Below are positions 42,151 through 53,165 of a DNA stretch of 64,000 nucleotides, one piece after another. The translations under genes and the position numbers were made by a program. The DNA comes from Cepaea nemoralis (taxonomy: Eukaryota; Mollusca; Gastropoda; Stylommatophora; Helicidae). The notes under the pieces are model-generated. The model did no database searches and had not been told where the DNA came from. It saw only the letters and a list, made by a program, of their open reading frames with translations. The stretch spans positions 301,001 through 365,000 of the forward strand of contig JACEFZ010022425.1 of assembly GCA_014155875.1 (NCBI GenBank), given 5' to 3'. Each line of letters opens with the position of its first letter. The first letter of the stretch is position 1.

Positions 42151-42271
42151 GTCTGTCTGTCTGACCCGGCCCAGCCCATGGTCGAGAGCATCTCATTTAA
42201 ATTATATAAGTAGTCATATAAGATCCCGTTCCCCACTATCTGTCTGACTGTCTGTCTGTCTTGGGTAAATG
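41754..42271 (+). repeat. Four tandem units of a TGACCCGGCCC core plus (TCTG)n
   Basis: Cores start at 41758, 41897, 42001 and 42162. Each reads TGACCCGGCCCGGCTTCGCC-like, then GGGGAGCATCTCATTTAATT and ATATAAGTAGTCATATAAGT, and ends in (TCTG)n/(TCTA)n of different lengths. The first follows (TA)n as TACTAGCTGACCCGGC, a motif I know as a dispersed invertebrate repeat terminus adjoining TA microsatellites. Confidence 0.85.
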
Positions 42272-44492
42272 TAGGAGGGAGGAGGAAGAGGGAGGTGGAG
42301 GAGGGAAGAGGAGGGAGGAGGGAGGAGACAGGAGGAGTAGGGAGGAATAGGAGGGAGGAGGAGGGATTAGGAGGAGGAGGGAGGAGTAGGGTGGTGGAGG
42401 AGGCGAGGAGGAGGGAGGAGGAAGAGGGAGGAGGAGGGAGAAGGAGGGAGGAGGAGAACGCAGGAGGAGAAGGGAGCAGGAGGAGGAGAGGGAGGAGGAG
42501 GGAGAGGGAGGAGGAGGGAGGAGGAGGAGAGAGTAGGAGGAGGGAGGAGGCGGAGGGAGAAGGAAGAGGGAGGAGGAAGAGGGAAAAGGAGGAGGGAGAA
42601 GGAGGAGAAGGAGGGGGAGGAGGAGGGAAGAGGAGGAGGGGAGGAGGAGGGAGGAGGAGGAATGTGAAGGGAGGAGGAGGGAGGAGGTAGAGGGAGGAGG
42701 AGGAGGAGGGAGGCGGAGAGAGGAGGAGGAGGGAGGAGGAGGAAGAGGGAGGAGGAGGAATGTGAAGGGAGGAGGGGGGAGGAGGTAGAGGGAGGAGGAG
42801 GGAGGAGGAGGAGGTAGAGGGAGGAGGAGGGAGGAGGAGGAGGGAGGAGGCGGAGAGGGAGGAGGAGGAAGGAGGAGGGGGAGGAGTGAGGAGGAGGGAG
42901 GAAGAAGGAGGAGGGGGAGGAGGAGTGATGAGGAGGAGGGAGGAGGAGGATGGAGGAGGAGAGAGGAGGAGGAGGGAGGAGGAGGGATGAGGAGGAGGAG
43001 GAGGAAGAGGGAGGAGGAGGAATGTGAAGGGAGGAGGAGGGAGGAGGTAGAGGGAGGAGGAGGAGGAGGAGGAGTGAGGAGGAGGAGAGGGAGGAGGAGG
43101 AAGGAGGAGGGGAGGAGGGAGGAGGAGGAGGGAGGAAGAAGGAGGAGGAGGGAGAAGGAGGGATGAGGAGGAGGAGGGAGGAGGAGGAAGAGGGAGGAGG
43201 AGGAATGTGAAGGGAGGAGGAGGTAGAGGGAGGAGGAGGAGGAGGAGAAGGGAGGAGGAGGGATGAGGAGGAGGGAGGAGGGGGAAGAGGGAGGAGGAGG
43301 AATGTGAAGGGAGGAGGAGGGAGGAGGTAGAGGGAGGAGGAGGAGGGAGGAGGAGGAGTGAGGAGGAGGAGAGGAGGAGGAGGAGTGAGGAGGAGGAGAG
43401 GGAGGAGGAGGAGGAGGGGAGGAGGGAGGAGGAGGGAGGAAGAAGGAGGAGGAGGGAGAAGGAGGGATGAGGAGGAGGAGGGAGGAGGAGGAAGAGGGAG
43501 GAGGAGGAATGTGAAGGGAGGAGGAGGAATAGGGAGGAGGGGGAGGGGAAGAGGAAGAGGGTAGGAGGAAGAGTGGAGAGGAGGAGGGAGGAGATAGAGG
43601 GAGGAGGAGGAGGGAGGAAAAGGGAGGAGGGAGGAGGAGAGAGGAGGAGGAGGGAGGAGGTAGGAGGAGGAGGAAGAGGGAGGAGGAGGGAGGAGAAGGA
43701 AGGAGGAGGAAGAAGGAGGAGGAAGAGGGAGGAGGATGGAGGAGGAAGAGGGAGGAGGAGGAAGGAGGAGGAAGAGGAAGGAGGAGGAAGAGGGAGGAGG
43801 AGGAAGAGGGAGGAGGAGGGAGGAGAAGGAAGGAGGAGGAAGAAGGAGGAGGAAGAGGGAGGAGGATGGTGGAGGAGGAAGAGGGAGGAGGAGGAAGGAG
43901 AAGGAGGGAGGAGGAGAAGGAGGAGGAGGAGGAGGAGGGGAGAGGAGGAGGGAGGAGGCAGAGGGAGAAGAAGGAAGGAGGAGGAGGAAGGAGGGAGAGG
44001 AAGGAGGGAGAATGAGGAGGGGAGGAAGGAAAGGGAGGTGGAAGAGGAGGAGGAGGGAGGAGGAAAGATGTAGGGGGAGGAGGAGGTAGAGGGAGGAGGA
44101 GGAGGAAGGAAAGGGAGGAGGAAGAGGAGGAGAAGGGAGGAGGAGGGTGGAGGGAGGAGGAGGAGGTAGAGGGAGGAGGAGGGAGGAGGTAGGAGGAGGA
44201 AGAGGGAAGAGGGAGAAGAAGGGAGAAGGAGGAGGGAGGATGATGAGGGAGAAGGAGGCAGGAGGAGGAGGAGGGAGGCAGGAGGAGGAGGAGGGATGAG
44301 GAGGGAGAGGGAGGAGGAGGGAAGATGAGGGAGGAGGGGGAGGAGGCGGAGGGAGTAGGAGGGAGGAGGATGGAGGAGGAGGGGAGAGGAAGAGGGAGAA
44401 GGAAGAGGGAGAAGGAGGAGGGAGGAGGGAGAGGGATGAGAGGGAGGAGGAAGAGGAGAAGGGTGGAGGGAGGAGAAGAGAGGAGGAGAGAG
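42272..44492. repeat. 2.2-kb polypurine (GGA/GAG-rich) tract
   Basis: Almost every base on the plus strand is A or G, mainly GGAGGAG and GAGGGA units, with rare single pyrimidines. An imperfect higher-order pattern is marked by AATGTGAAGGG at 42661, 42759, 43021, 43204, 43301 and 43508, often followed by GGTAGAGGGAGGAGG. The stop-free minus strand gives Ser/Pro/Leu low-complexity frames of over 700 codons, and the plus strand Glu/Gly/Arg frames; these are composition artefacts. Both ends abut parts of a (TA)n-bounded repeat. Confidence 0.95.
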
Positions 44493-44589
44493 TTCGCCAT
44501 TCCGAATTCATACTCGTCTAGTTCTTCCCTTCTACACGACTGTAGATAACTTCCTTACACATAAAAAGATGAATTGTTATTGATATTGC

Positions 44590-44705
44590 CGTGGCATGGA
44601 GGAATATCAGCAGCAGAGTTGATCCAAAAAACCAAAGACTGAGATCTACGGAGAGCCATGAACGCCTACGCCAGCCGGCACGGCACTTGATGATGATGAT
44701 TGCCG
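44590..44705 (+). pseudogene. LINE F C-terminal scrap with (GAT)n tail
   Basis: Reads ISAAELIQKTKD, stop, DLRRAMNAYASRHGT, stop, followed by TGATGATGATGATT. The same end occurs at 52830-52925 (ISSAQLIKNTKDRDLRRSMN). Confidence 0.65.
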
Positions 44706-44844
44706 TGTGACGATTCTGTGTAGTCACGTCATTTTCTTCCCTTTCCCTAGCGTTTTGGTTCGGGGATTCTTTCATCATCATCATCATATATTTACGTACG
44801 TATTTTGGGAGGGGGAGGAGGGAGGAGGAGGAAGAAGAAAAAAA

Positions 44845-44989
44845 AACTATGACAGTTGACAGCTCTGGAATGAAAGGAAGGCGTGTAGAAAATTTCATCT
44901 CAATCGGATGGGCCGTTCGCGAACAAATAAAGGACATACATATATATTTACATATATATTTACATACATACACTTTGTTTTATAGATAT

Positions 44990-45071
<82 letters not shown>
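44845..45071 (+). repeat. Repeat terminus ending in (TA)n
   Basis: AAATTTCATCTCAATCGGAT, GGGCCGTTCGCGAACAAATAAAGG, then ACATACATATATA grading into (TA)n at 44990-45071. I read it as the right end of the dispersed repeat whose left end is TACTAGCTGACCCGGC at 41752. A short purine tract (44810-44846) precedes it. Confidence 0.5.
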
Positions 45072-45074
<3 letters not shown>

Positions 45075-45095
45075 GTACTATGCTTATTATGCTTA

Positions 45096-45150
45096 TTATG
45101 CCTTTTTAAAGCACAAACTATCGTCTGTCAAGACGGCAAGGTGCCAATGA
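45096..45150 (+). mobile_element. LINE B 3' terminus
   Basis: AAAGCACAAACTATCGTCTG, TCAAGACGGCAAGGTGCCAA then TGAATGAATATATATA: the reverse complement of the LINE B end at 21515-21560, with its GAAT tail running into TA repeats. Confidence 0.65.
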
Positions 45151-45211
45151 ATGAATATATATATATGCAGTATTCAATATAACACAAAGGGCATGTGTCC
45201 TGTGCTACCTG

Positions 45212-45212
<1 letters not shown>

Positions 45213-45301
<89 letters not shown>
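45213..45301. repeat. (TA)n microsatellite
   Basis: About 44 perfect TA units, then CTTCTTCTTCTTCTTC, which is the tail of the LINE fragment that follows on minus. Confidence 0.95.
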
Positions 45302-45304
<3 letters not shown>

Positions 45305-45679
45305 TCTTCTTCTTCTTCAGCATTCCGAGCCATTGAGGTTCTTTGCTGCAAATACAATCTGTCTCCATTCGTCTCTCTGGTGGACCTTCTCTTGCCAGTC
45401 GTTGATTCCAAGTGCTTGTAGGTCTGTATGTATATTATCTCTCCACCGCCTTCTTGGTCTACCTTGGGGTCTACGGTCATTTATTTCCTGAGTGTAAGCG
45501 AGTTTTGTTTCCCTATTATCTTCCATTCTTTCTATATGCCCCAGCCATTGTAGTCTATTAGCCTTCATGATACCAGTGATTAGCGGGGACTTAAACAAAT
45601 CATAAATGTCTTTGTTACTTCTTCTTTTCCACTCTCCACTTTGTGTATCCCTAATGGGTCCAAAGATGCGTCTTAAAAT

Positions 45680-45690
<11 letters not shown>
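45302..45690 (-). pseudogene. LINE C-terminal fragment with GAA-type tail
   Basis: Minus-strand frame ILRRIFGPIRD (upstream) through NRLQWLGHIERMEDNRETKL, RRPQGRPRRRWRDNIHTDLQ, LGINDWQEKVHQRDEWRQIV, ending SEC at a stop, then (GAA)n. Clear ORF2 C-terminus (RL.W.GH..RM, GRPRRRW.D, DR/DEWR). No lesion over about 120 residues, so it is comparatively young; 5'-truncated near 45690. Confidence 0.75.
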
Positions 45691-45724
<34 letters not shown>

Positions 45725-45735
45725 TGTGTGTGTTT
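45689..45735. repeat. (TG)n microsatellite
   Basis: About 22 TG units with one break (GGTG) near 45717. Confidence 0.9.
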
Positions 45736-45984
45736 GTGCTGCACGTCTTACGAAAATTCATTCCTCTCTAAAATCAATGAGCTATTGTAAAAGAGGGGAT
45801 TGCACGTGCCGGGACAGCTGGATTAACTGAAAAGACGGATTACCAAAAAGGATTACCAGTGAAACTTTTATTTACTGAGGCACATATGGTTCATTTTATT
45901 GATCTATAATTTCATTGTTACTGGGATTCTAACGTTATAATTGTTATTGATCATTTTCTTGTCACGTTTATCAAAAATGTGTAC

Positions 45985-46140
45985 TTTTCTACAGGAGTTT
46001 GGCAAAATATAACGATAGAAGGTTTAGTTACGGGAGGAAGGGATAGTGGTCGGACAGCACGAAGATGGACACAGGAAACTACAGACAAATTGGGTATGAA
46101 AATGCGAGAGCCAGGAAAATTGGATCAGGGTTAAAAAATG
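45985..46140 (+). pseudogene. LINE C-terminal scrap
   Basis: Reads IEGLVTGGRDSGRTARRWTQ then ETTDKLGMKMREPGKLDQG: the G.R..GR.RRRW...T.KL C-terminal motif of non-LTR ORF2. Short and 5'-truncated. Confidence 0.5.
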
Positions 46141-46187
46141 TCGGGGGCTCTGTGACAAGAGCTAGTTTCAGCAAAGGGTCTGTTACA

Positions 46188-46189
46188 TG

Positions 46190-46229
<40 letters not shown>

Positions 46230-46380
46230 CTGTGTGTGTCTGTGTCTGTGTGTGTCTGTGTGTGTGTCTGTGTGTGTCTGTGTGTGTTTGTGTGTGTTTG
46301 TGTGTCTGTGTTTTGTGTGTGTGTGTTTGTGTGTGTGTGTGTATTTTGTGTATGTGCGTGCGTGTTTGTACATACACACA
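46188..46380. repeat. (TA)n then (TG)n compound microsatellite
   Basis: Short TA run at 46190-46209, then about 160 bp of TG with regular TC and TT interruptions (TGTGTGTC, TGTGTGTT). Confidence 0.9.
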
Positions 46381-46539
46381 CCTAATATATGCACACTTTA
46401 CTTTGTAACTGGTCTAGTAGTTCTCCTTAATTCTAGATTATAACAAGACAAGCGAATGCAAGGCTTGATTTACGAAATCTGTATAGATAAACACTAAGTA
46501 TTAACAAAGAGAAATACTGGAATGTTTTTTTTTGTTTTT

Positions 46540-46720
46540 TTTTTTGCACTCGCTCGCTTTGAACTCAAGTGTAGTCCATACAAACTATTTAAAGTAGTGC
46601 TGGACTGAACTTATTTTACCTGTGGATTAGCTTTCCCTATTAACAGTGTCCCTCGCCATCAGGCGATCCCATTCAGACTTCAGAGGTAGTTGTAATTACG
46701 TCACCAAGTCATTTTATAGG
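46540..46720 (-). mobile_element. SINE P, 3' part
   Basis: Matches the plus-strand sequence 62785-62940 (TTTGAACTCAAGTGTAGTCC, TAGCTTTCCCTATTAACAGT, CGCCATCAGGCGATCCCATT). The tRNA-like head present at 62980-63062 is absent, so the copy is 5'-truncated on the minus strand. Confidence 0.6.
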
Positions 46721-46862
46721 AGTGCTGGATATTAACCTAGAGAAACGTTGAATATTAACTTAGATAAACAGTGGATATAACATAGAGAAAGACTAGATAT
46801 TAACCTAGAGTAACACTGGATATTAAAGTTTTGAAACACTGGTAATCAACATGCTGAAACTG
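46721..46862. repeat. 23-bp minisatellite, left part
   Basis: About six units of TGGATATTAACCTAGAGAAAGAC. The array continues at 47373. Confidence 0.8.
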
Positions 46863-47372
46863 TTGTTTGTCTATCAAGATTGGTGATGACCATTCACTTC
46901 ATCCTGTGGTGTTGAAAGAATAGAGCCGTGGGTTCCATGATGGCGGATAATGCATATTTTGGCTCAATATGTTCTTTGGTAATATGGGCAAGGAATGCTT
47001 GACATTCCTGGAGGAGGATCTCCTGCAGTCATTTTTCTGTCCAGCCTTTCTGGTTCACAGCTCTTGCAGTCCTGTTTGCTTCACAAATGACTGCACCCTT
47101 GCGTAATGATGACGCAACAAATTGCGGTCTTTGGCAGCAGTCTCCCAAATGTCGTGATGAATTTCAAAAGCTTTGAGTGAGATATTCAGAGTGCCTTTAT
47201 AGCGTTTCCTCCTGCCGCCTTGGGAGTGTTTACCACAACGCAGCTCGCCGTAAAAAATTCGTTTAGGGAGCCTGTGATATGGCATGCGAGTCAAGTGACC
47301 AGCCCAGCGAATCTTATTCTTCATTAGTAGAGTGTGGATACTGGGCATGGACGCTCTTTCTAGGACTTCAAT
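46863..47372 (-). pseudogene. LINE M 3' fragment inside a minisatellite
   Basis: Open frame 47348-47055: MPSIHTLLMKNKIRWAGHLT, RMPYHRLPKRIFYGELRCGK, KRYKGTLNISLKAFEIHHDI, preceded by DIEVLERAS. Same family as 51590-52350 and 56290-56915. The ~510-bp copy is bounded on both sides by 23-bp repeat units, so it inserted into the array or the array grew around it. Confidence 0.75.
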
Positions 47373-47540
47373 GTCTGTATCAACCTAGAGAAAGCCTGGA
47401 TATTAGCCTAGAGAAAGACTGGATATGAACCTAGGGAAAGACTGGATATTACCCTAGAGAAAACACTGATTATTAACATTGAGAAATACTGAATATTAAC
47501 CTACAGAACTCTGGATATTAACGTTGAGAAACAATATAAA
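47373..47540. repeat. 23-bp minisatellite, right part
   Basis: About seven units, continuing the array at 46721-46862. Confidence 0.8.
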
Positions 47541-47940
47541 GGATAATTTAGAAGACCTATTACTCCCTGGACAGATGGGACAGCTGCTGGTCCAGATGGT
47601 TTGCCAGCAGACGCCAACACAGACTATATAAACAAGTTAACTGAAATAAAACACAAATTATTAGTTAGAAGAACCTACGAGGATTGAAGCTACAAAAGAA
47701 AGAAAAAAACATCCACAAGAGTAGGATAATTATAAAGAAATTATGTTATTGTTGTCGTAGTTTTTCCTGGGGTGAGGGAAGCATACTATTACATCTTAAT
47801 AACGGGATAGATGCACTCTGGGAATACAATAAATCTCAGTCTACAGACCCCACCAGCCCTTGGATTCCTGTCTCTCTCCCTATCAACCGCTGGACAATAC
47901 CTTTTTCCCCTCTCATCCAGAACAGATGACACGACTCTGG
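47541..47940. other. Mostly featureless; possible tiny LINE scrap
   Basis: DGTAAGPDGLPAD is readable at about 47574-47612, similar to the K(A/S)(P/A)GPDG(I/L)P RT motif, but isolated. Otherwise nothing. Confidence 0.25.
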
Positions 47941-50260
47941 TGTCTACACATAATGACTAGATGATATAATGTACAAGAGGATTATCAACAAGGGGAATGT
48001 TCATGAGAGAATCCTGGCCCCCGCCAGGAGATAGAAGAAATGGCTATCTGGATTAGTCTCAGGCCGTCTCACTCATCACTGTACACTGGGTACGATACCA
48101 CAAGGTTAAAGAGGTCACTCATCTGCACACGTAGCGTGGAATGTCTCTGCCGAGGGGTAGTCTCAACTGGAATGACTAGCACTTCAATGTGGTGACCCCA
48201 AGTTGCGGTGGTACGTGATGACTCCGGACTAACATCCCTGTAGAAGTTCTGAAGGCCTGTCCTTCAAGCTTCACTGGTAAGGCCTGTGCTAGACAACGGT
48301 CCTAAGAAGCCACCATAACATTTAACACAATGTAACAATGTCAAAGTTCTGGAACCAGATGGTGGTCTCTAATGGGATCAGGATGGGTATAACTGGGCCT
48401 ATCAGCACAGAAAGTTGGCACAGTTTAAGTTGACTCTGTCACTCAGAGTCAGTACTGGTAGCGCGTGACCCGGTAAGGAATGTCACAATTGTTCATATTC
48501 CTACATGGTAGACTGTTCCCGGAACACCAGGCCATCATGAAAAAAAAAGGTAATGTAGTTCTTCTCTACCCGTTTGGCTAGTGGGTCCCAATGTCAAAAT
48601 TTATCACAGACAAGAGGACACGATACTCGCCCGTGTGTAGCCATCATAATACTTGGTGGACTGACTGAAGATCATTTAGCGGTTGAGACGGGACTGGACT
48701 GTGGCGTCGTGACTTCCCGGCACGTGGTGTGGTGTAGAAGCCTCACTTCACGTCACATAGGTAAGCCAGCCATTTAGCAGCCTTCACCAAGTCATCTTCC
48801 TCTGGTCCCGTCATGCACGTCTCTCAGAAAGTAGAACCTGCCAAAGATAACACCATGTGTGAATATCGTGACACAGACTTACCCCCAGAGGTACACGTTA
48901 CCTATGTGTACTCAGTATAGGCCAGTGTCGCCATGACCCGGCCGGCAGCCTCACAGACCAGGATCCACTGCCAAAACTGAACTGGGTCTGGGTCCTAACA
49001 AGTGCTGGCTGAACCGTCCTCCGTCTCGAACCCGCCCAAGGTAGGGCTGTGTATCTGGTCATGGTGTCGGCGAAATCCTTCTGTCCTAAAAAAACTTCTA
49101 AGGACACAATATACCAGGTTAGTAGGTTCAAGGTACCTAGAGACAGACTGGCTCTGAAGGAGAGCCGGTGACCACCGAATTCCCCTCCCTCGGAGGTAGC
49201 CCCATCTCCCTGGTTCGATTTTAGGATTACCTACTATACACCAGGTTTCCCGGAGCTCTAGCTCTGATCCAGGAATGTAATATATTATACAGGGAAATCC
49301 CCCTGTAGCGGAAGTCCACATCCCGTTCCCTCCTCCCCTAGTTAAGGTCAGAGCATTTGGAACGGTGTTCAGCTGGCTGTGACCAGCTCTGTCGCATTCC
49401 CCAGTTTCTCCAGTGTCAACCTCTCGGGAACCAACTGCCTATCAAGATGGTGTTCCGTTACGGCAACCAATAACATAAAGAGTAAGCAGAAAGTCCAGCA
49501 AAGCCTGTGGTCGCCACACCAAAGAATTCGAACTTAGACACCCGCAATGTCCTTCGAATGACCTTCGACACGTCCGGCGACCTTCGCATGGGTTTCGTCT
49601 AGTTTGGCCGAGTTCCCTGATACCTCACTCGACCTATGTTCTACAACGCCTTCGCCCACGTCCGTTTGTGTCGACTACGTTAGAGTTCTAAGGCCGCCCA
49701 GGAGTGAACTCGGACTACTAACACTATTGGGCCTGTCCGAAATGTCTATAACTACTTGTAGCGGCAATAACACGCATTCACGTACTTGTACAATTGTAAC
49801 GCAAAAACAGGCCTACAATCCATCGTGTTCACTAGCCTGCAGTGTTAAGTTAAAACACAAGCCCACAGGTTCACCCCTGACTGACCTTTGTGCGCCGGGC
49901 GGGACATGCGGTCGACCAGCTTCGGTTCAACGCGGTAACGACACACATTATTTATCTAAATATGTTTCACGTACCTTACGACAAACTGTGTATTCAGAAT
50001 TGAGGAGCTCCCGTCCCAACACTGGACGTTCTGTCAGTTTTCTTTGATAAACAGCAAGACACTGGCTTCCTCTTTCCCATTTACGAATTAACACAGTCGT
50101 TCAAACACAACGTCTTGCTCCACAGGCCGGATCTCAACTGAGCCTCTCTTTGTTCTGAGACGGTTCTTGCGCATGCGTTAGCGGAACTGGTTGGGTTGAG
50201 CTTGTCTCACCCGAACAGCCTAGAAGACAAGGGCCACCAATCGCCCTTGCGTGGGGTACA
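47941..50260. other. GC-richer block of unknown nature
   Basis: About 2.3 kb with visibly higher GC than its surroundings and few of the repeats seen elsewhere. The longest frames, 49604-50047 plus (147 codons, Ser/Thr/Cys-rich) and 49321-48995 minus (108 codons), have no motif I recognise. AATGTCAAAGTTCTGG (48331) and AATGTCAAAATTTATCACAG (48590) could be diverged termini of one element, 260 bp apart. It might be an LTR-retrotransposon leader, a gene remnant, or unique sequence. Confidence 0.35.
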
Positions 50261-50524
50261 TTAATACCTCGGTGGTATCCCTTCGACTAGATCGGCTGTT
50301 CTACTGAAAAAGGGGAATTGGACTTTTGGGAGTTTTGCTAAGTGAATTCTCAGCCGTTCCATGACAATTGTCAGTTCCAGGAAATAAAATGAAGATGGGC
50401 TATGCGACCCTACAGACGCATGTTCTGCTTCTGGAGTTTTTTGTTTATTTTCTTTGAAGTGAGCTGAAGTAAATACGTCTTTTCTAACGTTGGACTTTGG
50501 TGGTCCATATCTCGATACTGCTTT

Positions 50525-50638
50525 AGAGAGAGGTAGAGGGGGAATAGAGATGGGGAGATAGAGGGGAGGGAGCGAGACAGAGATAGGCAGCGAGATAGAG
50601 AGAGGGATGGAGAGAGTGAAAAGGATAGATAGAGAATG

Positions 50639-50710
<72 letters not shown>

Positions 50711-50755
50711 TAGACGAGATAGAAGACGAGAGAGAGAGAGAGAGAGAGAGAGATG
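50525..50755. repeat. (GA)n-rich purine tract
   Basis: GA repeats with GGGA, GATA interruptions; perfect GA from about 50654 to 50695 and 50730 to 50752. Minus-strand Ser/Leu frames here are artefacts. Confidence 0.95.
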
Positions 50756-51099
50756 GTAACACGGTTGGCTCCACCCACAGACTTCTCCTGCAAAGTTTCT
50801 GATTTTCCAATAGATTGTTTCAATAGATTGGGGAAATGGCTGAAGCCTTGTCGATGTGACGATCAATGTCACGCCCCTTGGTCAGTCTGTCATTCACAAT
50901 GGAACGTAAGTTCTTAAAGTCGTGGAGCACTTCCAATTCGTAATTATTAATTGTATGCATAATCTATTATGGGATTTATAGACATTTTTCAAGGAACATT
51001 TGCATTTGCATTTGCAAGGAGCAATTAAAGAACCAAGTAGAAATTAGAGCATCCAGACCACTAGAAAGATGCCGCAGATTACCAACTCAACCGAAAATA

Positions 51100-51350
51100 T
51101 CAAGTAACATTATTCAGATTCCGCAAAGGACAGAACAGGCTGAAATAGCACATGTTTAATCAACTAAAGATATGAGATTCTGAAGAATCTAACTGTAACA
51201 TTTATTGCAAAAGTGGCCAATATGGAGGGCAGATAAAACTATGTTTTCCTACACCCGCTCCACTAAAGACAATCTATATGGAGATGTCAACAGGCTTAAG
51301 TTGGCTGCTGATTTCTTTGCAATCATTTATATTGACGTATGAAGGTTACC
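51100..51350 (+). pseudogene. LINE C-terminal relic of the RLRTGHNRL type
   Basis: Reads QVTLFRFRKGQNRLK, stop, HMFNQLKI, stop, DSEESNCNIYCKSG. This matches the (I/L)FRLRTGHNRL..H.....S..C.C......H C-terminal region found after RNase H in several mollusc-type LINEs. The following FPTPAPLKTIYMEM fits the decayed RCPLH..LR..(I/V)WP segment. Confidence 0.5.
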
Positions 51351-51589
51351 AAAGAAGAAGTGAAAGAAGAATTTGAAGATCTGTTGTGCTATAGCTAATG
51401 TTTACAGTCTCTGAATCTGGAAGGACATGTGTCCCGCAGCGGATTAAATGGCCACCGTGGTGTCTTTACTAACTGCACACCACTAAAACAAATATAACAT
51501 ATTCAAAACATGTAAATCCCGTGGCATCTAAATCGTCATCGCATTATTTGGGCCGTGCAGAAAATATCAGTAAATTGGTTTTGTGAATA

Positions 51590-52350
51590 TTGCTTTTCCA
51601 GCACATTTGTTCAAATTAACTGAATCAGTATATTATGATTTAAAAAAAGCAGCAGTCAGAGTAGCCGGTGAAGCATCAAATTGGTTTGAGGCGAAATACG
51701 GGGTAGGACAGAAATGAATTCTCTCGCCATAACTATTCAACATATATGCAAAATATAATGAGATATGTCAAAACTGGTGAGACCAGAGACAATATTCAAC
51801 AGGTCGGTATTTGTGGACATCCTATTTTAGAACTGTTGCAAACAAAGCTGAAAGTCTACAAAGCAGTTGTATTATCCACACTGCTATATGCTTGTGAAAC
51901 ATGGACGGTTTATCAGCGACACGCTAGGAAATTAAACCACTTCCACACAGTCTGCTTTAGGAAGATATTGAAGATTAAATGGCAAGACAAGATGCCAGAC
52001 TCTGCAGGCTCACAGATCACAGGCTCTTTAAACGAATTGTTTACGGAGAGCTGCGTTATGGTAAACGCTACCAAGGCTGCCAGAGGAAACTTCATAAAGA
52101 CACTCTGCAGATCTTATCAAAAGCTATTGAATTCATCATGACACTTGGGAGACTTCTGAAGCTACCGGGACTGCAAGAGCTGTGAAGAAAAGGCTGGACA
52201 GAAAAATAACTGCAGGAGATCCTCTTACTGGAAAGTCAAGCATTCTTTGCCCACATTGGCAAAGAATATTTCGAGCCAAAATACACCTTATCAGCCATCT
52301 TAGAACTCATGGCTCCATACTTCCAAACCCACTGGATGAATTGAATGGTC
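51590..52350 (+). pseudogene. LINE M fragment: end of palm to zinc-finger-like C-terminus
   Basis: Decayed palm (SNWFEAKYGVGQ, stop, ILSP), then KLKVYKAVVLSTLLYACETW, KLNHFHTVCFRKILKIKWQD, and after a deletion/shift TDHRLFKRIVYGELRYGKRY, ending LPGLQEL at 52185. Beyond the stop, ILCPHWQRIFRAKIHLISHL reads as a degenerate C2H2 finger (C..W....F....L.SH...H), known from C-termini of this LINE type. Confidence 0.7.
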
Positions 52351-52384
52351 GGTTATCATCATTCATGATGGACAAACAACACAA

Positions 52385-52925
52385 ATTTCTGAATAGATAT
52401 GCAGATGATACATTTTTTAAAACAAATGACGAGTGTCTTATGCAATAAGTCATTATAACTGAATGTAAGGAAGAGAGTGCTGAAATGCTATATTAAAACA
52501 GTTTTTTTCTGTATAGCAGTGAATTTTGGAATGTAAATGAACAAATAAGAAGAAATTAGAAGAAACAGAGAGTGGGTTCCTGAGAAGAATGTTGCGAATT
52601 CATTGGACTGCCAGAGCAACTAACAACAATTGCTTGACACAGGCTAATGAAACTAGAACATTGTATACAACACTAAGAAAGAGACAAACAGCTTTCTTTG
52701 TCCATGTGATGAGAAGAGAGGCATTGGGAACATCGTGACAACTGAAAGATCGAGAGGAAGAAAGGCAGAGGCAGACCAAAAGAAATTATGCTCGATGGAT
52801 TAAGACCGTGGCCTATGAAGGAATATCATCAGCACAATTGATCAAGAACACCAAAGATCGAGATCTGAGGAGATCCATGAACGCCTTCGCCAGCTGGCAG
52901 GACACTTGATAATGATGATGAGATG
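52385..52925 (+). pseudogene. LINE F fragment with (ATG)n tail
   Basis: Starts at LNRYADDTFFKTNDECL, jumps to KRVLKCYIKTVFFC, then FLRRMLRIHWTARATNNNCL, RQTAFFVHVMRREALG and, after a shift, TVAYEGISSAQLIKNTKDRD ending SWQDT. The ~100 residues normally between YADD and VLKCYI are missing. The tail GATAATGATGATGAGATGA follows the stop. Confidence 0.7.
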
Positions 52926-53165
52926 ACACAGTTCTCCTCTCACATTGTACTAAAGAATTTGAAGAGCTGATCTTGTTTCTCAAGTGGCAGTGAAAATCAA
53001 ACCTGCCATGATTGGACCGTGCGAAAAATACAAGCAAATTAATTTGTAAATACTCTTTTTAACACATAAATCCAAGGGTACACACAACACACACTAACAT
53101 TATAGTGAATGTATTATTACAATAGATGACACATCGTGCGCATTAAATAACAATGCATACTACAT
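52926..53165. other. No recognisable feature
   Basis: Non-coding spacer between LINE F and a TIR element. Confidence 0.4.

Noticed and set aside
42236..44511. Very long minus-strand frames of 714 and 754 codons
   Set aside because: They are Ser/Pro/Leu translations of a polypyrimidine strand that cannot form stop codons; no domain, and the opposite strand is equally open in Glu/Gly/Arg.
46079..46443. His/Thr and Cys/Val repeat frames
   Set aside because: (TG)n microsatellite translations; only the LINE scrap at 45985-46140 beside them has content.
50261..50872. 203-codon Ser/Leu-rich minus frame resembling a membrane protein
   Set aside because: Its core is a (GA)n tract; flanks have no motif.
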